NCBI GenBank assembly: GCA_964505995.1 | Contig: CAZDLB010000057.1 | Span: 1 to 11,535 of the forward strand | Length of the DNA: 11,535 bases | Origin: JAJRVH01 sp964505995 | Lineage (GTDB): Bacteria; Pseudomonadota; Zetaproteobacteria; Mariprofundales; Mariprofundaceae | Direction of reading: 5' to 3' | Shown here: positions 1 through 7,601 of the stretch, piece by piece | Layout of the letters: every line of letters begins with the position of its first letter | How positions within the stretch are numbered: position 1 is the stretch's first letter | Position numbers and translations under genes: made by a program | Notes under the pieces: model-generated | The model's input: the letters and a program-made list of their open reading frames with translations, nothing else | What the model was told of the DNA's origin: nothing | Databases searched by the model: none

Positions 1-959
1 TTCTTCTCGTATCGCTGCTGAAAGGCTTCAATGAAACCATCCAGCATGTCCGCCGGCAGCGCGTTGATGCCGGCTGCCGCCTTGCGGCCGCCACCGGTCG
101 GGAACTGAATGCACAGCTCGTCGGCGCCTTCCGGTCTGACCTTGGGCGCGCGCACGCTGATGCGGTAGCAGCCGTCCGGCAGGCGCATCGCCAGCGCATG
201 CGCGCGCCCGGGATTCTCGCGCGCCAGCTGATTGCCGAACACGCCGGATACCCGCCGCGCCCAGGCCTCGTCCGGCAGCATGATCACCGCCGTGCTCGGG
301 GATTCGGCCTGCACCGGCGCGTTCTCGGCCCGCGCCATGTCCTCGGCATGGCCCTCGGCCAGCACGCGGTAGGCCTCGGAGGAGGCGATGAAATCGAACG
401 GATCGGCAAAGGGCTGAATCGCGCGGTACAGATCGGCCGGATGGAAAAACAGGTCGTCCAGTGTCACGCCATAGCCGTTGTAGTTGATCAGCGTCCCCAG
501 ATGCTCCAGCTGCATCATCTGCTCGGTGTCGTAGCCCAGCGGCTCGGCCGCCTTTCGCGCCGCCTCGAACATGTTGTCGCCGAAGGCGGCCGCAACCGCC
601 CACGGCCGATAGGCGCCATTCAGATGATCGTTCACCAGCAGGCTCGTGCAGGTGTCCGGTCGCGTGTCGATATGGTCATCGAGACGATCGGATTCCGGGA
701 TATCGCCGGCGAAATGATGGTCGAAGTATGTGATGCTCGCGCCCGCTTCCAGCAACCGAACCAGATCGTCGCGATTCCTGTCCAGCGAGACATCGAGCAC
801 GGTGACGCGATCCCCGTTTCCCGCCTCGACCCGGCCGAGCAGCTTGATGTCGCGCTTCACGCCGGTGACCAGCTGCGCATGCCGGGGTTCGGCCAGCCTC
901 AGCTGATGCAGCGCGCAGATGCCGTCGGCATCGCCATTGAACACATCGAAATCCGCCAT
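1..959 (-). CDS. DHH-family phosphoesterase (3' end cut by window edge)
   Basis: Translating the minus strand from the ATG at 959 gives 319 codons open to the window edge, so the C-terminus is missing. Residues 8-13 read NGDADG, the first DHH motif with metal-binding Asp10 and Asp12. An LD pair (Asp56) follows, then the signature DHH at 80-82. Near the end, GGGRKAAAGIN (289-299) is the glycine-rich DHHA1 substrate-binding motif. Family members are Mn-dependent phosphodiesterases or phosphatases acting on short RNA, cyclic or linear dinucleotides, or polyphosphate. The order of motifs places this one in the stand-alone exopolyphosphatase-like/NrnA-like group, but its substrate cannot be read from sequence. 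It should be cytoplasmic, as no signal peptide or membrane segment is seen. The start is well supported by GGGAGGG four bases before the ATG. The gene lies 69 bp downstream of radC on the same strand, with its own candidate promoter in the gap. Confidence 0.9.
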   Translation of the reverse strand, partial: MADFDVFNGDADGICALHQLRLAEPRHAQLVTGVKRDIKLLGRVEAGNGDRVTVLDVSLDRNRDDLVRLLEAGASITYFDHHFAGDIPESDRLDDHIDTRPDTCTSLLVNDHLNGAYRPWAVAAAFGDNMFEAARKAAEPLGYDTEQMMQLEHLGTLINYNGYGVTLDDLFFHPADLYRAIQPFADPFDFIASSEAYRVLAEGHAEDMARAENAPVQAESPSTAVIMLPDEAWARRVSGVFGNQLARENPGRAHALAMRLPDGCYRISVRAPKVRPEGADELCIQFPTGGGRKAAAGINALPADMLDGFIEAFQQRYEK

Positions 960-963
960 TGGA

Positions 964-970
964 CCCTCCC
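964..970 (-). promoter_or_regulatory. Shine-Dalgarno of the DHH gene
   Basis: GGGAGGG lies four bases before the ATG at 959 and fixes the start. It is one of only two convincing ribosome-binding sites in the window. Confidence 0.75.
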
Positions 971-983
971 GAATACCCCCGTC

Positions 984-1012
984 AGCCTAGCGGCGCGGAA
1001 AACATAGTTCAA
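984..1012 (-). promoter_or_regulatory. Candidate sigma-70 promoter of the DHH gene
   Basis: On the minus strand, TTGAAC (1007-1012, 4 of 6 to TTGACA) is followed by a 17-nt spacer and TAGGCT (984-989, keeping the important T, A and last T of TATAAT). Transcription would begin near 977, giving a leader of about 18 nt that holds the Shine-Dalgarno GGGAGGG at 964-970. The match is only moderate. It would let the DHH gene be expressed separately from radC. Confidence 0.4.
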
Positions 1013-1028
1013 AACCTGTTTCCATCCG

Positions 1029-1712
1029 TCAGTACCAGCCATTCTCCTTGAAGGACAGCACCTCGTTGCCGGCAACGAGAAAATGATCCAGCACCTTCAT
1101 CTCCAGCGGCCTGCAGGCCTCGGCCACGCGCCGGGTCAGCTCGATGTCCTCGGCGCTGGCGCGCGGCGCCCCGCCCGGATGATTGTGGAACAGGATCAGC
1201 GCCTTGGCATCGAGCTCGATGGCGCGCTTGATCAGATTGCGCGGATAGACGGCCGTGCGATCCACCGTGCCCTCGAAAAGGATCTGCGTGGCGATATGCC
1301 GATGCTGCTGATCGGCGAAGATCGCGCCGAAGCATTCCATGCCGCGCCCCTGCACCAGCAGGCGCAGATGATCCTTCACCCGCTGCGGCCGGTCGAAGAC
1401 CCGCTTGCCCGGCAGGTCGGACGCCAGATAACGTACCTCGACCTGCCGGATGAGCGTCAGAAACACCGCACCCTTCTCGCCGAGCCCCTCGATCTGGGCC
1501 AGCTCGGCCGCAGTGGCATCGAACACCCCGGCCAGCGTGCCGAAGACCTGCAGCAGCCGCTTCGCGATCGGCTTCACATCCACCCGCGGGATGGCATAGG
1601 TCAGCAGAAGCTCCAGCACCTCGTAGTCGTGAAAGCCGTCGAATCCGTGCCGGGCAAAACGCTCGCGCAGTCGCCGCCGGTGCCCCTGAACGCTGTGATC
1701 CCTGACCGCCAT
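1029..1712 (-). CDS. radC: RadC family protein (JAMM/MPN+ domain)
   Basis: The product is 227 aa, the usual length of RadC. The N-terminal third carries a helix-hairpin-helix-like segment (IEGLGEKGA, about 74-82). The C-terminal half is the JAB/MPN domain, with Glu147 in LFEGT, His176 and His178 in HNHPGG, and Asp189, the full zinc-ligand and catalytic set of JAMM proteins. It ends in the typical aromatic GWY. RadC was once linked to DNA repair but its biochemical role is unsettled; natural transformation and recombination links have been proposed. The ATG at 1712 gives the expected N-terminus (MAVRDH, before the conserved HRRRLRERF). The only purine-rich stretch before it, GGAAGC, directly abuts the ATG and is a poor Shine-Dalgarno. 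The minus-strand frame stays open far upstream through the neighbouring dehydrogenase gene, but the family alignment ends here. The gene is divergent from the glutamate dehydrogenase and upstream of the DHH gene. Confidence 0.95.
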   Translation of the reverse strand: MAVRDHSVQGHRRRLRERFARHGFDGFHDYEVLELLLTYAIPRVDVKPIAKRLLQVFGTLAGVFDATAAELAQIEGLGEKGAVFLTLIRQVEVRYLASDLPGKRVFDRPQRVKDHLRLLVQGRGMECFGAIFADQQHRHIATQILFEGTVDRTAVYPRNLIKRAIELDAKALILFHNHPGGAPRASAEDIELTRRVAEACRPLEMKVLDHFLVAGNEVLSFKENGWY

Positions 1713-1718
1713 GCTTCC

Positions 1719-1747
1719 ATGCAAGCGCAAGCCGAGCTGCGCGTCAA
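1719..1747 (-). promoter_or_regulatory. Candidate radC promoter at leaderless distance
   Basis: On the minus strand, TTGACG (1742-1747, 5 of 6) is followed by exactly 17 nt and TTGCAT (1719-1724, 3 of 6). Six bases later comes the radC ATG. The -35 box and spacing are good, but the -10 lacks the conserved second-position A, so it is a weak call. If used, the transcript would start at or next to the start codon. Confidence 0.35.
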
Positions 1748-1763
1748 CAGATGCAATGAAGAT

Positions 1764-1793
1764 TCGACATCGCGCATGCTTCCAGCCTACAAT
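1764..1793 (+). promoter_or_regulatory. Sigma-70-type promoter of the glutamate dehydrogenase, leaderless geometry
   Basis: TCGACA (1764-1769, 5 of 6 to TTGACA), an 18-nt spacer and TACAAT (1788-1793, 5 of 6 to TATAAT) are followed by six bases, CCTGGC, and then the ATG at 1800. A start site about seven bases after the -10 would coincide with the A of the ATG. No Shine-Dalgarno-like sequence is present. The promoter lies back to back with the candidate radC promoter, the two -35 boxes being 16 bp apart. Confidence 0.6.
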
Positions 1794-1799
1794 CCTGGC

Positions 1800-4700
1800 A
1801 TGCGCTACCTCAGGCCGCAGCTGATCCGCCTGCTCGACCAGGCCCGCCGCCAGCACCGGCTGGAATCCATGCCTCCCAGGCTTGCCGCCGCGCTGACGCA
1901 CGATTTCCTCGAGCTGCTGCCCATCCCTGGCCCGAAGGGGCGCGTAAAGCGCGTGGCCATGCGCTCGCGCACACTGACCCACGGCAATCTGCACCGGCAT
2001 GTCATCACGATCCGCTGTCCGGATCAGGCCTTCTATCTCGATGCGATCAAGGGGTATCTGCTGCGTCACGGCATCCAGCCGATCGGCCAGCAGACGATGG
2101 TGGCGCGACTGAGCTGCGATGAAGCCCTCTGCAGCCTTGAACTCAGGGAGCCGGAAAGCAACGACGAGGACAACTTCATGTTCATCGCGCTGCATATCTC
2201 GGCCACGCTGACCCCCGACCGCCAGCCGCTGCACCGCGACATCGACGCCATTCTGAAGGCCGTGGACCTGTCGGTCAGCGACTTCCGGCCCATGCGATGC
2301 CTGGTCGCGGAATGCGTTACGCGGCTGATGGCCGACGATGCCGATGGGGCGACCCTGCTGGAATGGATGAACGACAACCGCTACCTCTATTTCGGCATCC
2401 AGTCCGGGAAGAAGCGCCTGGGGCTGTGCCGCAACCGCCGGGTCTTCCACCGCATCGTGCCCGGTCTGGCCGATGAGATTGCCGCCTGCGAGCCTCCTCA
2501 AAGGCCCGGTCTGAGCTGGCTGAGCCTGACGGCCAGCGAACATTATCTGTACAGCGCCGCCAGCATCGAGGTTGTGCGCATCGCCTGGCGCACGCAGGGA
2601 AAGGCGCTGGAGCATGCCGTCATCGTCGGCCATTTCTCGCGCAGCGCCCGCTTTGCCAACACCAGCCATATGCCGGTGCTCTCCGGCTACTGGCGCCAGC
2701 TTGCAACCGATCCATTGCTGCAGCATTCGGCCTTCTACCGCCGCGAGGTGCGCACGCTCTTCGACCGCCTGCCCAACCGGCTGCTGCTTGCAACCCGGCC
2801 CGAGGACTGGCTGGAACCGCTGAAGCAGATCATCGACATGGCCGACCCGAAACAGTCCACGGCGCACTGGCTTCCCTGCCGCGAGGGCAACATGGACTTC
2901 CTGCTGCTTGCCATCGCCTCCGAACGCTATGGACCGAAGGTGATGCAGCGCATCCTGACGTCCATCGGCAGCCGCGAGGTCGAGATTCACGGCCATGAAT
3001 CCTTCGGGGTCGGTATCCATCGCATCATCCTGATCGGCATCGCCAGGCCGAAGCAGCCCATCGACGTCGAACTGCTGAACCGGCTCGTGCAACGCTGCAT
3101 CATCTTCTGGAAGGATCTGGCCAGGGCCGATGTGCTGCACCATGCCGATACGCTGGATGTCCCCGAGGCCTTGCGGGAGCTGGAGGCGCTGCCGCAGCTC
3201 TATCAGGATCTCTTCCCGCCCGCCCAGTTCGCGCGCGACCTGGAGATGCGCCAGATCGTGCTGCAGAGCCAGCGCATCCGCGTGCGCATCCATGCCCGGG
3301 AGGAAGGCATCAACATCCACATCTATGCCCAGAACCCGCCATCGCTGGGCGAGATCGTGGACACCATCCGTGCCTTCGGCCTGAATCCGGTGCAGGAGTG
3401 GCTGGTGCCGTTCGGCCGCTCGCAGGAAAACCCGGAGCTTGCCTGCGAGCCCTGCCACTGCATCCACATCAGCACGCTGGTCTGCCACAGCCCGCGCAAG
3501 CTGGCCGACGACGACATTCAGCGCCTGCGCCGGGCGCTGGCCATGGTGTTCAACCACGAGGCCGATCATGATCCGCTCAACGCGCTGCTGATCGCCGCCC
3601 GCCTCGACATCAGCGAAATCGCGATCCTCATCACGCTGCGCAACCATCTGGTGCAGCTCGTGCCCGATGCGGCACTGCTGCCGCTGACCGACATGATGCT
3701 GCGCCATCCCGAGGTTGCCGCCGCGCTGCTGCGACTGTTTGCCGCGCATCATCTGCTGGCCATGCCCGCCAGCTTCCTGGCCGGCGCCCGCCACGATTTC
3801 CATCAGGCCATGCAGCGGGTCGAAACCCTGACCGATGACCGCTGGTTCCGCGCGCTGGCCGAGCTCGCGGAGGCCAGCCTCCGGACCAATGCCTTCATCC
3901 GCAGCGCCGGCAGCCCGCTGGCCATCAAGATCGATCCGTCCAGGCTCAGCTTCGCGCCGCATCCCCTGCCCTATCGCGAGATCTTCATGCACGGCATCTT
4001 CGTCGAGGGCGTGCATCTGCGCGCCGGTCCCATTGCCCGCGGCGGCATCCGCCATTCGGACCGGCCGGCCGACTTTCGCACCGAGGTGCTCGAACTGATG
4101 AGCACGCAGACGGTGAAGAACGGCCAGATCATCCCCACCGGCTCCAAGGGCGGCTTCGTCGTGCGCAACGAGGAGAAAAGTCCGACCAGGGGCCCGGCCT
4201 TCATCCTGCAGCAGTATCGCAGCTACATCCGCACCCTGCTGGAGCTGACCGACAACCTCGTGCAGGGCCAGGCGCTGCCCCCCGACGGCATCCGCATCCC
4301 CGAGGATGACATGAACGATCCCTACCTGGTCGTGGCCGCGGACAAGGGAACGGCCCGCTTCTCCGACGATGCCAACGAGGAGGCCCGGCTGGCGGGCTTC
4401 TGGCTCGACGATGCCTTCGCCAGCGGCGGTCGCCACGGCTACGACCACAAGGCCGTCGGCATCACCGCGCGCGGCGCCTGGGTCTGCGCCGCGCATCACC
4501 TGGCGCGACTGGGGATGAATGCCTATCGCGACACGATCAGCTGCGTCGGCATCGGCGACATGGGCGGCGACGTCTTCGGCAACGGCATGCTGCTCAATCC
4601 GAACCTGCGATTGCTGGCCGCGTTCAATCACCGGCACATCTTCCTCGATCCGGACCCGGACCCGGAGCGCGCCCATGCCGAGCGCCAACGCCTGTTTGAC

Positions 4701-6395
4701 GCCGTGGCCGGGTGGGATCAGTACGACCCGTCCTGCATCAGTCCCGGCGGCGGCGTGTTTGAACGCAGCGCCAAACGCATCCGCCTGAGCGACGAGGCCA
4801 GAAAGGCTCTGGACATCGAGGATGAATCCCTGAGCGGCGAGGCGCTGATCCGCGCCATCCTGCGCGCGCCGGTGGATCTGCTGTACAACGGCGGCATCGG
4901 CACCTACGTCAAGGCCAGCGGCGAAAGCCATGCCGAGGTACGCGACCCGGTCAACAATGCCGTGCGCGTCGATGCCGCGGAGCTGCGCTGCCGCGTCGTC
5001 TGCGAGGGCGGCAACCTCGGCTTCACGCAGCGCGCCCGCATCGAATACGCGCAGCTTGGCGGACGCATCAACACCGACTCGATGGACAATGCCGCCGGGG
5101 TCGACATGTCGGACCACGAGGTCAACCTGAAGATCCTGTTTTCCTCGCTTCCCAGACCGCTGGCAACCGCAACGCGCAACCGGCTGCTTGAGCGCCTGAC
5201 CGAAGCGGTGACCGAGCAGTGCCTGGCCGACAATGAATTCCAGTCACGCGTGCTGACGCTGGCCGAACTCGATGCCGTCGAGCATCCGCCGAGATTGCAG
5301 CGCCTGCGGGATACGCTGAAGGCCGCGGGCTGGCTGGACGAGGCCGTGGCGCCGCTGATCGACGACAACGATCTTCTGAAGCTCCGCCCGCAGCTTTCCA
5401 TCCTGGTCGGCCAGGAGAAGAACCGCATCCATGCCGCCCTCGCCGAATGCCGCTTCGAGCGGGAAACCAGCTTCGGCGAGGCGCTGCTCAAGGACTATTT
5501 CCCGGCCGCGCTGCATCGCCGCTACGCCCGCTATTTCGCCGGACACCCGCTGGCGCATGAAATCATCTATACCCAGGCCGCCAACCATGTCGTCAACCAT
5601 CTGGGGCTGGGCGCGGTTCATCATCTGCAGACCCTGCTGGATGACGACATCGGCCGCATCGTCGAGGCCCTGCTGATGGCGGAGACGATGCTCGACGCAA
5701 AGCCGCTGCGGCAATCGATCTGGAAGCATGTCAGTGACATCGACATTGCCGCCCACATGCATCATTCCCTGCAGGAGAATCTGATGCGTTTCGCCGAGGA
5801 GCTGCTCAGGCTGGGTGACGTCGCCACGGTCGATGCCGAATGGATCCATGCCCAGCGGAAGGGTCTGCGCGCCTTCCGCCATTCGCTGGCCGCGCAGGGC
5901 GTCGGCGGCATGGAATCCAGCCGCTATCTGACGCTGCTGAAAACGGTCTCCCAGGTCGGCCTGCCGACCGAGGACGCCGCGCACCTGGCCGCGATGCCGG
6001 AACTGGCGCATGCGGCCTGTGCCGTGCATCTGGCCAGCGAGCTGGGCGTGCCGCTGAAACGCAGCCTGAAGGCCAGCCAGGCCTGCCTGCATGTGCTGCC
6101 GATCGAAGCCATGGAGGACCCGCTTCGCTCACCCGACTGGGGCGCTGAAGAGGCACACCGGCTGCGCCGCGAATGGCTGCATCGCCTGGCTCTGATCAAG
6201 CAGAGGGCGGTCCGTCGGCTGCTCGATCACGGAGGCGACAAGCCGCTTGACGCGGCCGAGGAGATCTGGGGAAGCCACCCGCTGTGGCCGGAACTGGAGT
6301 CCTTCGGCGCAGTTCAGGGCGAGGATGCCGAATCCCGGCGCATGCGTCTGATGCTGGCCCTGACGCAGCTGGAGACCGTCATCGAGGAAAGCTAG
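1800..6395 (+). CDS. gdhB: NAD-dependent glutamate dehydrogenase, large type
   Basis: The product oxidatively deaminates glutamate to 2-oxoglutarate and ammonium using NAD+, the catabolic direction, in the cytoplasm as a homo-oligomer. It is 1531 aa; relatives such as the Pseudomonas enzyme are about 1600-1620. The N-terminal ~700 residues are the weakly conserved regulatory/ACT-like part (LEWMNDNRYLYFGIQ is recognisable). The catalytic core follows: RGGIRHSDR (747-755), VKNGQIIPTGSKGGF (772-786, with the conserved lysines), ADKGTARFSDDANE (about 847-860), the Rossmann nucleotide loop GIGDMGGDVFGNGML (917-931), HRHIFLDPDPDPE (about 944-956), and CEGGNLGFTQRARIEY (from about 1068). The core position that is usually Trp in RGGLRWSDR is His here. 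The ATG at 1800 is preferred over an in-frame ATG at 1776 because a promoter -10 lies between them and neither has a Shine-Dalgarno. The longer upstream open frame is antisense to radC. The 3' end overlaps the convergent MFS gene by 17 bp. Confidence 0.95.
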   Translation: MRYLRPQLIRLLDQARRQHRLESMPPRLAAALTHDFLELLPIPGPKGRVKRVAMRSRTLTHGNLHRHVITIRCPDQAFYLDAIKGYLLRHGIQPIGQQTMVARLSCDEALCSLELREPESNDEDNFMFIALHISATLTPDRQPLHRDIDAILKAVDLSVSDFRPMRCLVAECVTRLMADDADGATLLEWMNDNRYLYFGIQSGKKRLGLCRNRRVFHRIVPGLADEIAACEPPQRPGLSWLSLTASEHYLYSAASIEVVRIAWRTQGKALEHAVIVGHFSRSARFANTSHMPVLSGYWRQLATDPLLQHSAFYRREVRTLFDRLPNRLLLATRPEDWLEPLKQIIDMADPKQSTAHWLPCREGNMDFLLLAIASERYGPKVMQRILTSIGSREVEIHGHESFGVGIHRIILIGIARPKQPIDVELLNRLVQRCIIFWKDLARADVLHHADTLDVPEALRELEALPQLYQDLFPPAQFARDLEMRQIVLQSQRIRVRIHAREEGINIHIYAQNPPSLGEIVDTIRAFGLNPVQEWLVPFGRSQENPELACEPCHCIHISTLVCHSPRKLADDDIQRLRRALAMVFNHEADHDPLNALLIAARLDISEIAILITLRNHLVQLVPDAALLPLTDMMLRHPEVAAALLRLFAAHHLLAMPASFLAGARHDFHQAMQRVETLTDDRWFRALAELAEASLRTNAFIRSAGSPLAIKIDPSRLSFAPHPLPYREIFMHGIFVEGVHLRAGPIARGGIRHSDRPADFRTEVLELMSTQTVKNGQIIPTGSKGGFVVRNEEKSPTRGPAFILQQYRSYIRTLLELTDNLVQGQALPPDGIRIPEDDMNDPYLVVAADKGTARFSDDANEEARLAGFWLDDAFASGGRHGYDHKAVGITARGAWVCAAHHLARLGMNAYRDTISCVGIGDMGGDVFGNGMLLNPNLRLLAAFNHRHIFLDPDPDPERAHAERQRLFDAVAGWDQYDPSCISPGGGVFERSAKRIRLSDEARKALDIEDESLSGEALIRAILRAPVDLLYNGGIGTYVKASGESHAEVRDPVNNAVRVDAAELRCRVVCEGGNLGFTQRARIEYAQLGGRINTDSMDNAAGVDMSDHEVNLKILFSSLPRPLATATRNRLLERLTEAVTEQCLADNEFQSRVLTLAELDAVEHPPRLQRLRDTLKAAGWLDEAVAPLIDDNDLLKLRPQLSILVGQEKNRIHAALAECRFERETSFGEALLKDYFPAALHRRYARYFAGHPLAHEIIYTQAANHVVNHLGLGAVHHLQTLLDDDIGRIVEALLMAETMLDAKPLRQSIWKHVSDIDIAAHMHHSLQENLMRFAEELLRLGDVATVDAEWIHAQRKGLRAFRHSLAAQGVGGMESSRYLTLLKTVSQVGLPTEDAAHLAAMPELAHAACAVHLASELGVPLKRSLKASQACLHVLPIEAMEDPLRSPDWGAEEAHRLRREWLHRLALIKQRAVRRLLDHGGDKPLDAAEEIWGSHPLWPELESFGAVQGEDAESRRMRLMLALTQLETVIEES

Positions 6396-7521
6396 CCCCC
6401 GGCAACATGCGCGCCAGCGGGATGGCCAGCAACGCGATGCCGGCGCAGATCTGGAACGCGGCGCCGAACCCGAATGCTTCGACGACGAGCCCCGCCCCCA
6501 TGATGCCGATCGTGCTTCCCAGGCCGAAACCGCTGGCCGAATACCAGCCCTGGGCCGAGGCGTGGCGATCGGCCGGCGCCAGACGCTTCACCCAGGCGAT
6601 CGCAGCGACATGGAAGGCTGCAAAGCTTGCGGCATGCAGGCATTGCAGCGGGATCAAGAGCCAGGGATTCGTGCTCAGCCCCGTGCCGGCCCAGCGGATC
6701 GCCGCCAGCAGAAGACAGAGCGAGAACAGGCCGGCCGGTGCCGCATCCTGCAGCGGCCGCGACCAGCGCCACATCAGCACGATCTCGGCGACGACACCCA
6801 GCACCCAGTAAAGCCCGATCTGCCATCCGGCAAAGCCGGCATCGGCCAGATACAGGCTGAAGAAACCGTAATAGGCGCCGTGGGAGACCTGCATCAGGAA
6901 GCTGACCGCGAGCAGAACCTGGAGCGCGGCCGGAAACGGCCGATGATCGTCATGCTGCGCCTCGACGCCACCCAGGTGCGGAAAGCCGCCGGCGGCCACG
7001 GCCATGACCAGCATCAGCCCGGCCAGCGCCAGCGGCAGCGCGTCCATGTTGCCATCCCCGAGCATCAGGCCGCCCAGCGTCGAGGCCACGATGAAACCGA
7101 CCGACCCCCAGACCCGCAGCCGTCCGTAATCGGCCAGCGCCGCCTCGGACACCGACACCGACAGCCCGTCCGTCAGCGGCAGAATGGCCGCCCACAGGCA
7201 GCCGAAGATCAGCACCAGCAGCGCCAGCATGCCGATGCCGCCGGCCAGGCCGAAGCCGGCGGCCGCGAATGCCGCAAGCACGGAGGCGGTGACGATGAAG
7301 CGCTGCGACCAGACTTGCGGTCGCCGATCCAGAATCCAGCCCACGGCCGGCGGCGCCATGACCCTGGCGGCCGCCAGCAGGCCGGTCATCACGCCGATCA
7401 TCGCGATATCCAGACCGCGATGATCGAGATAGACGGGGAAGAACGGCAGCACCAGCCCCATGGCGGCGAAATAGGCGGCATAGAACCAGCGGATATGATG
7501 CAGGGAACGGGTGCTGACCAT
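6379..7521 (-). CDS. MFS transporter, LacY/HcaT-like (MFS_1-like)
   Basis: This is a 380-aa inner-membrane carrier with about twelve hydrophobic segments. The start (RWFYAAYFAAMGLVLPFFPVYL split over the first helix) and the motif YGRLRVWGSVGF (132-143) are characteristic of the proton-symporter group that includes lactose permease, nucleoside permeases and the phenylpropionate transporter HcaT. A half-repeat begins after the loop rich in His/Asp near residue 190. The substrate cannot be told: the group carries sugars, nucleosides and aromatic acids, and no catabolic gene lies beside it. The ATG at 7521 has no Shine-Dalgarno; a promoter-like pair sits at leaderless distance. The gene is divergent from the lipoprotein gene (80-bp gap) and converges on the glutamate dehydrogenase, its last five codons and stop lying within that gene's 3' end. 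Length and topology look complete. Confidence 0.85.
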   Translation of the reverse strand: MVSTRSLHHIRWFYAAYFAAMGLVLPFFPVYLDHRGLDIAMIGVMTGLLAAARVMAPPAVGWILDRRPQVWSQRFIVTASVLAAFAAAGFGLAGGIGMLALLVLIFGCLWAAILPLTDGLSVSVSEAALADYGRLRVWGSVGFIVASTLGGLMLGDGNMDALPLALAGLMLVMAVAAGGFPHLGGVEAQHDDHRPFPAALQVLLAVSFLMQVSHGAYYGFFSLYLADAGFAGWQIGLYWVLGVVAEIVLMWRWSRPLQDAAPAGLFSLCLLLAAIRWAGTGLSTNPWLLIPLQCLHAASFAAFHVAAIAWVKRLAPADRHASAQGWYSASGFGLGSTIGIMGAGLVVEAFGFGAAFQICAGIALLAIPLARMLPGASFPR

Positions 7522-7527
7522 GGCGTC

Positions 7528-7555
7528 AGGCTAGTCCCGGCGGCCCGGCTGTCAC
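7528..7555 (-). promoter_or_regulatory. Candidate MFS gene promoter at leaderless distance
   Basis: On the minus strand, GTGACA (7550-7555, 5 of 6) is followed by 16 nt and TAGCCT (7528-7533, 3 of 6 but with the key first T, second A and last T). Six bases, GACGCC, separate this from the ATG at 7521. There is no Shine-Dalgarno. The arrangement repeats that of the glutamate dehydrogenase promoter, which is the main reason for listing it. Confidence 0.4.
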
Positions 7556-7566
7556 CTGAATTTGGC

Positions 7567-7595
7567 TTGCACGCCCGGCGCCCTTGCATCACCTT
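7567..7595 (+). promoter_or_regulatory. Weak candidate promoter of the lipoprotein gene
   Basis: TTGCAC (7567-7572), a 17-nt spacer and CACCTT (7590-7595) precede the ATG at 7602 by six bases. Both hexamers match poorly. It is reported only because spacing and position repeat the leaderless pattern seen at other starts here, and because the gene has no Shine-Dalgarno. The rest of the 80-bp divergent gap shows nothing clear. Confidence 0.2.
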
Positions 7596-7601
7596 TAGCC
7601 C

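Noticed and set aside
198..1007. A 269-codon plus-strand ORF over the DHH gene.
   Set aside because: The minus strand here carries all the DHH/DHHA1 motifs and a good Shine-Dalgarno; the plus-strand product is Arg/His/Gln-rich shadow sequence.
1083..1799. Upstream extension of the glutamate dehydrogenase frame by 239 codons.
   Set aside because: It runs antisense through radC, has no family similarity and would need translation across the dehydrogenase promoter.
1029..5117. A 1362-codon open frame on the minus strand, continuous with radC and antisense to most of the glutamate dehydrogenase.
   Set aside because: Only the last 227 residues resemble a known family. The rest is low-complexity Ala/Gly/Gln/Asp/His-rich sequence typical of the antisense frame of a GC-rich gene, and the opposite strand encodes an unmistakable enzyme.
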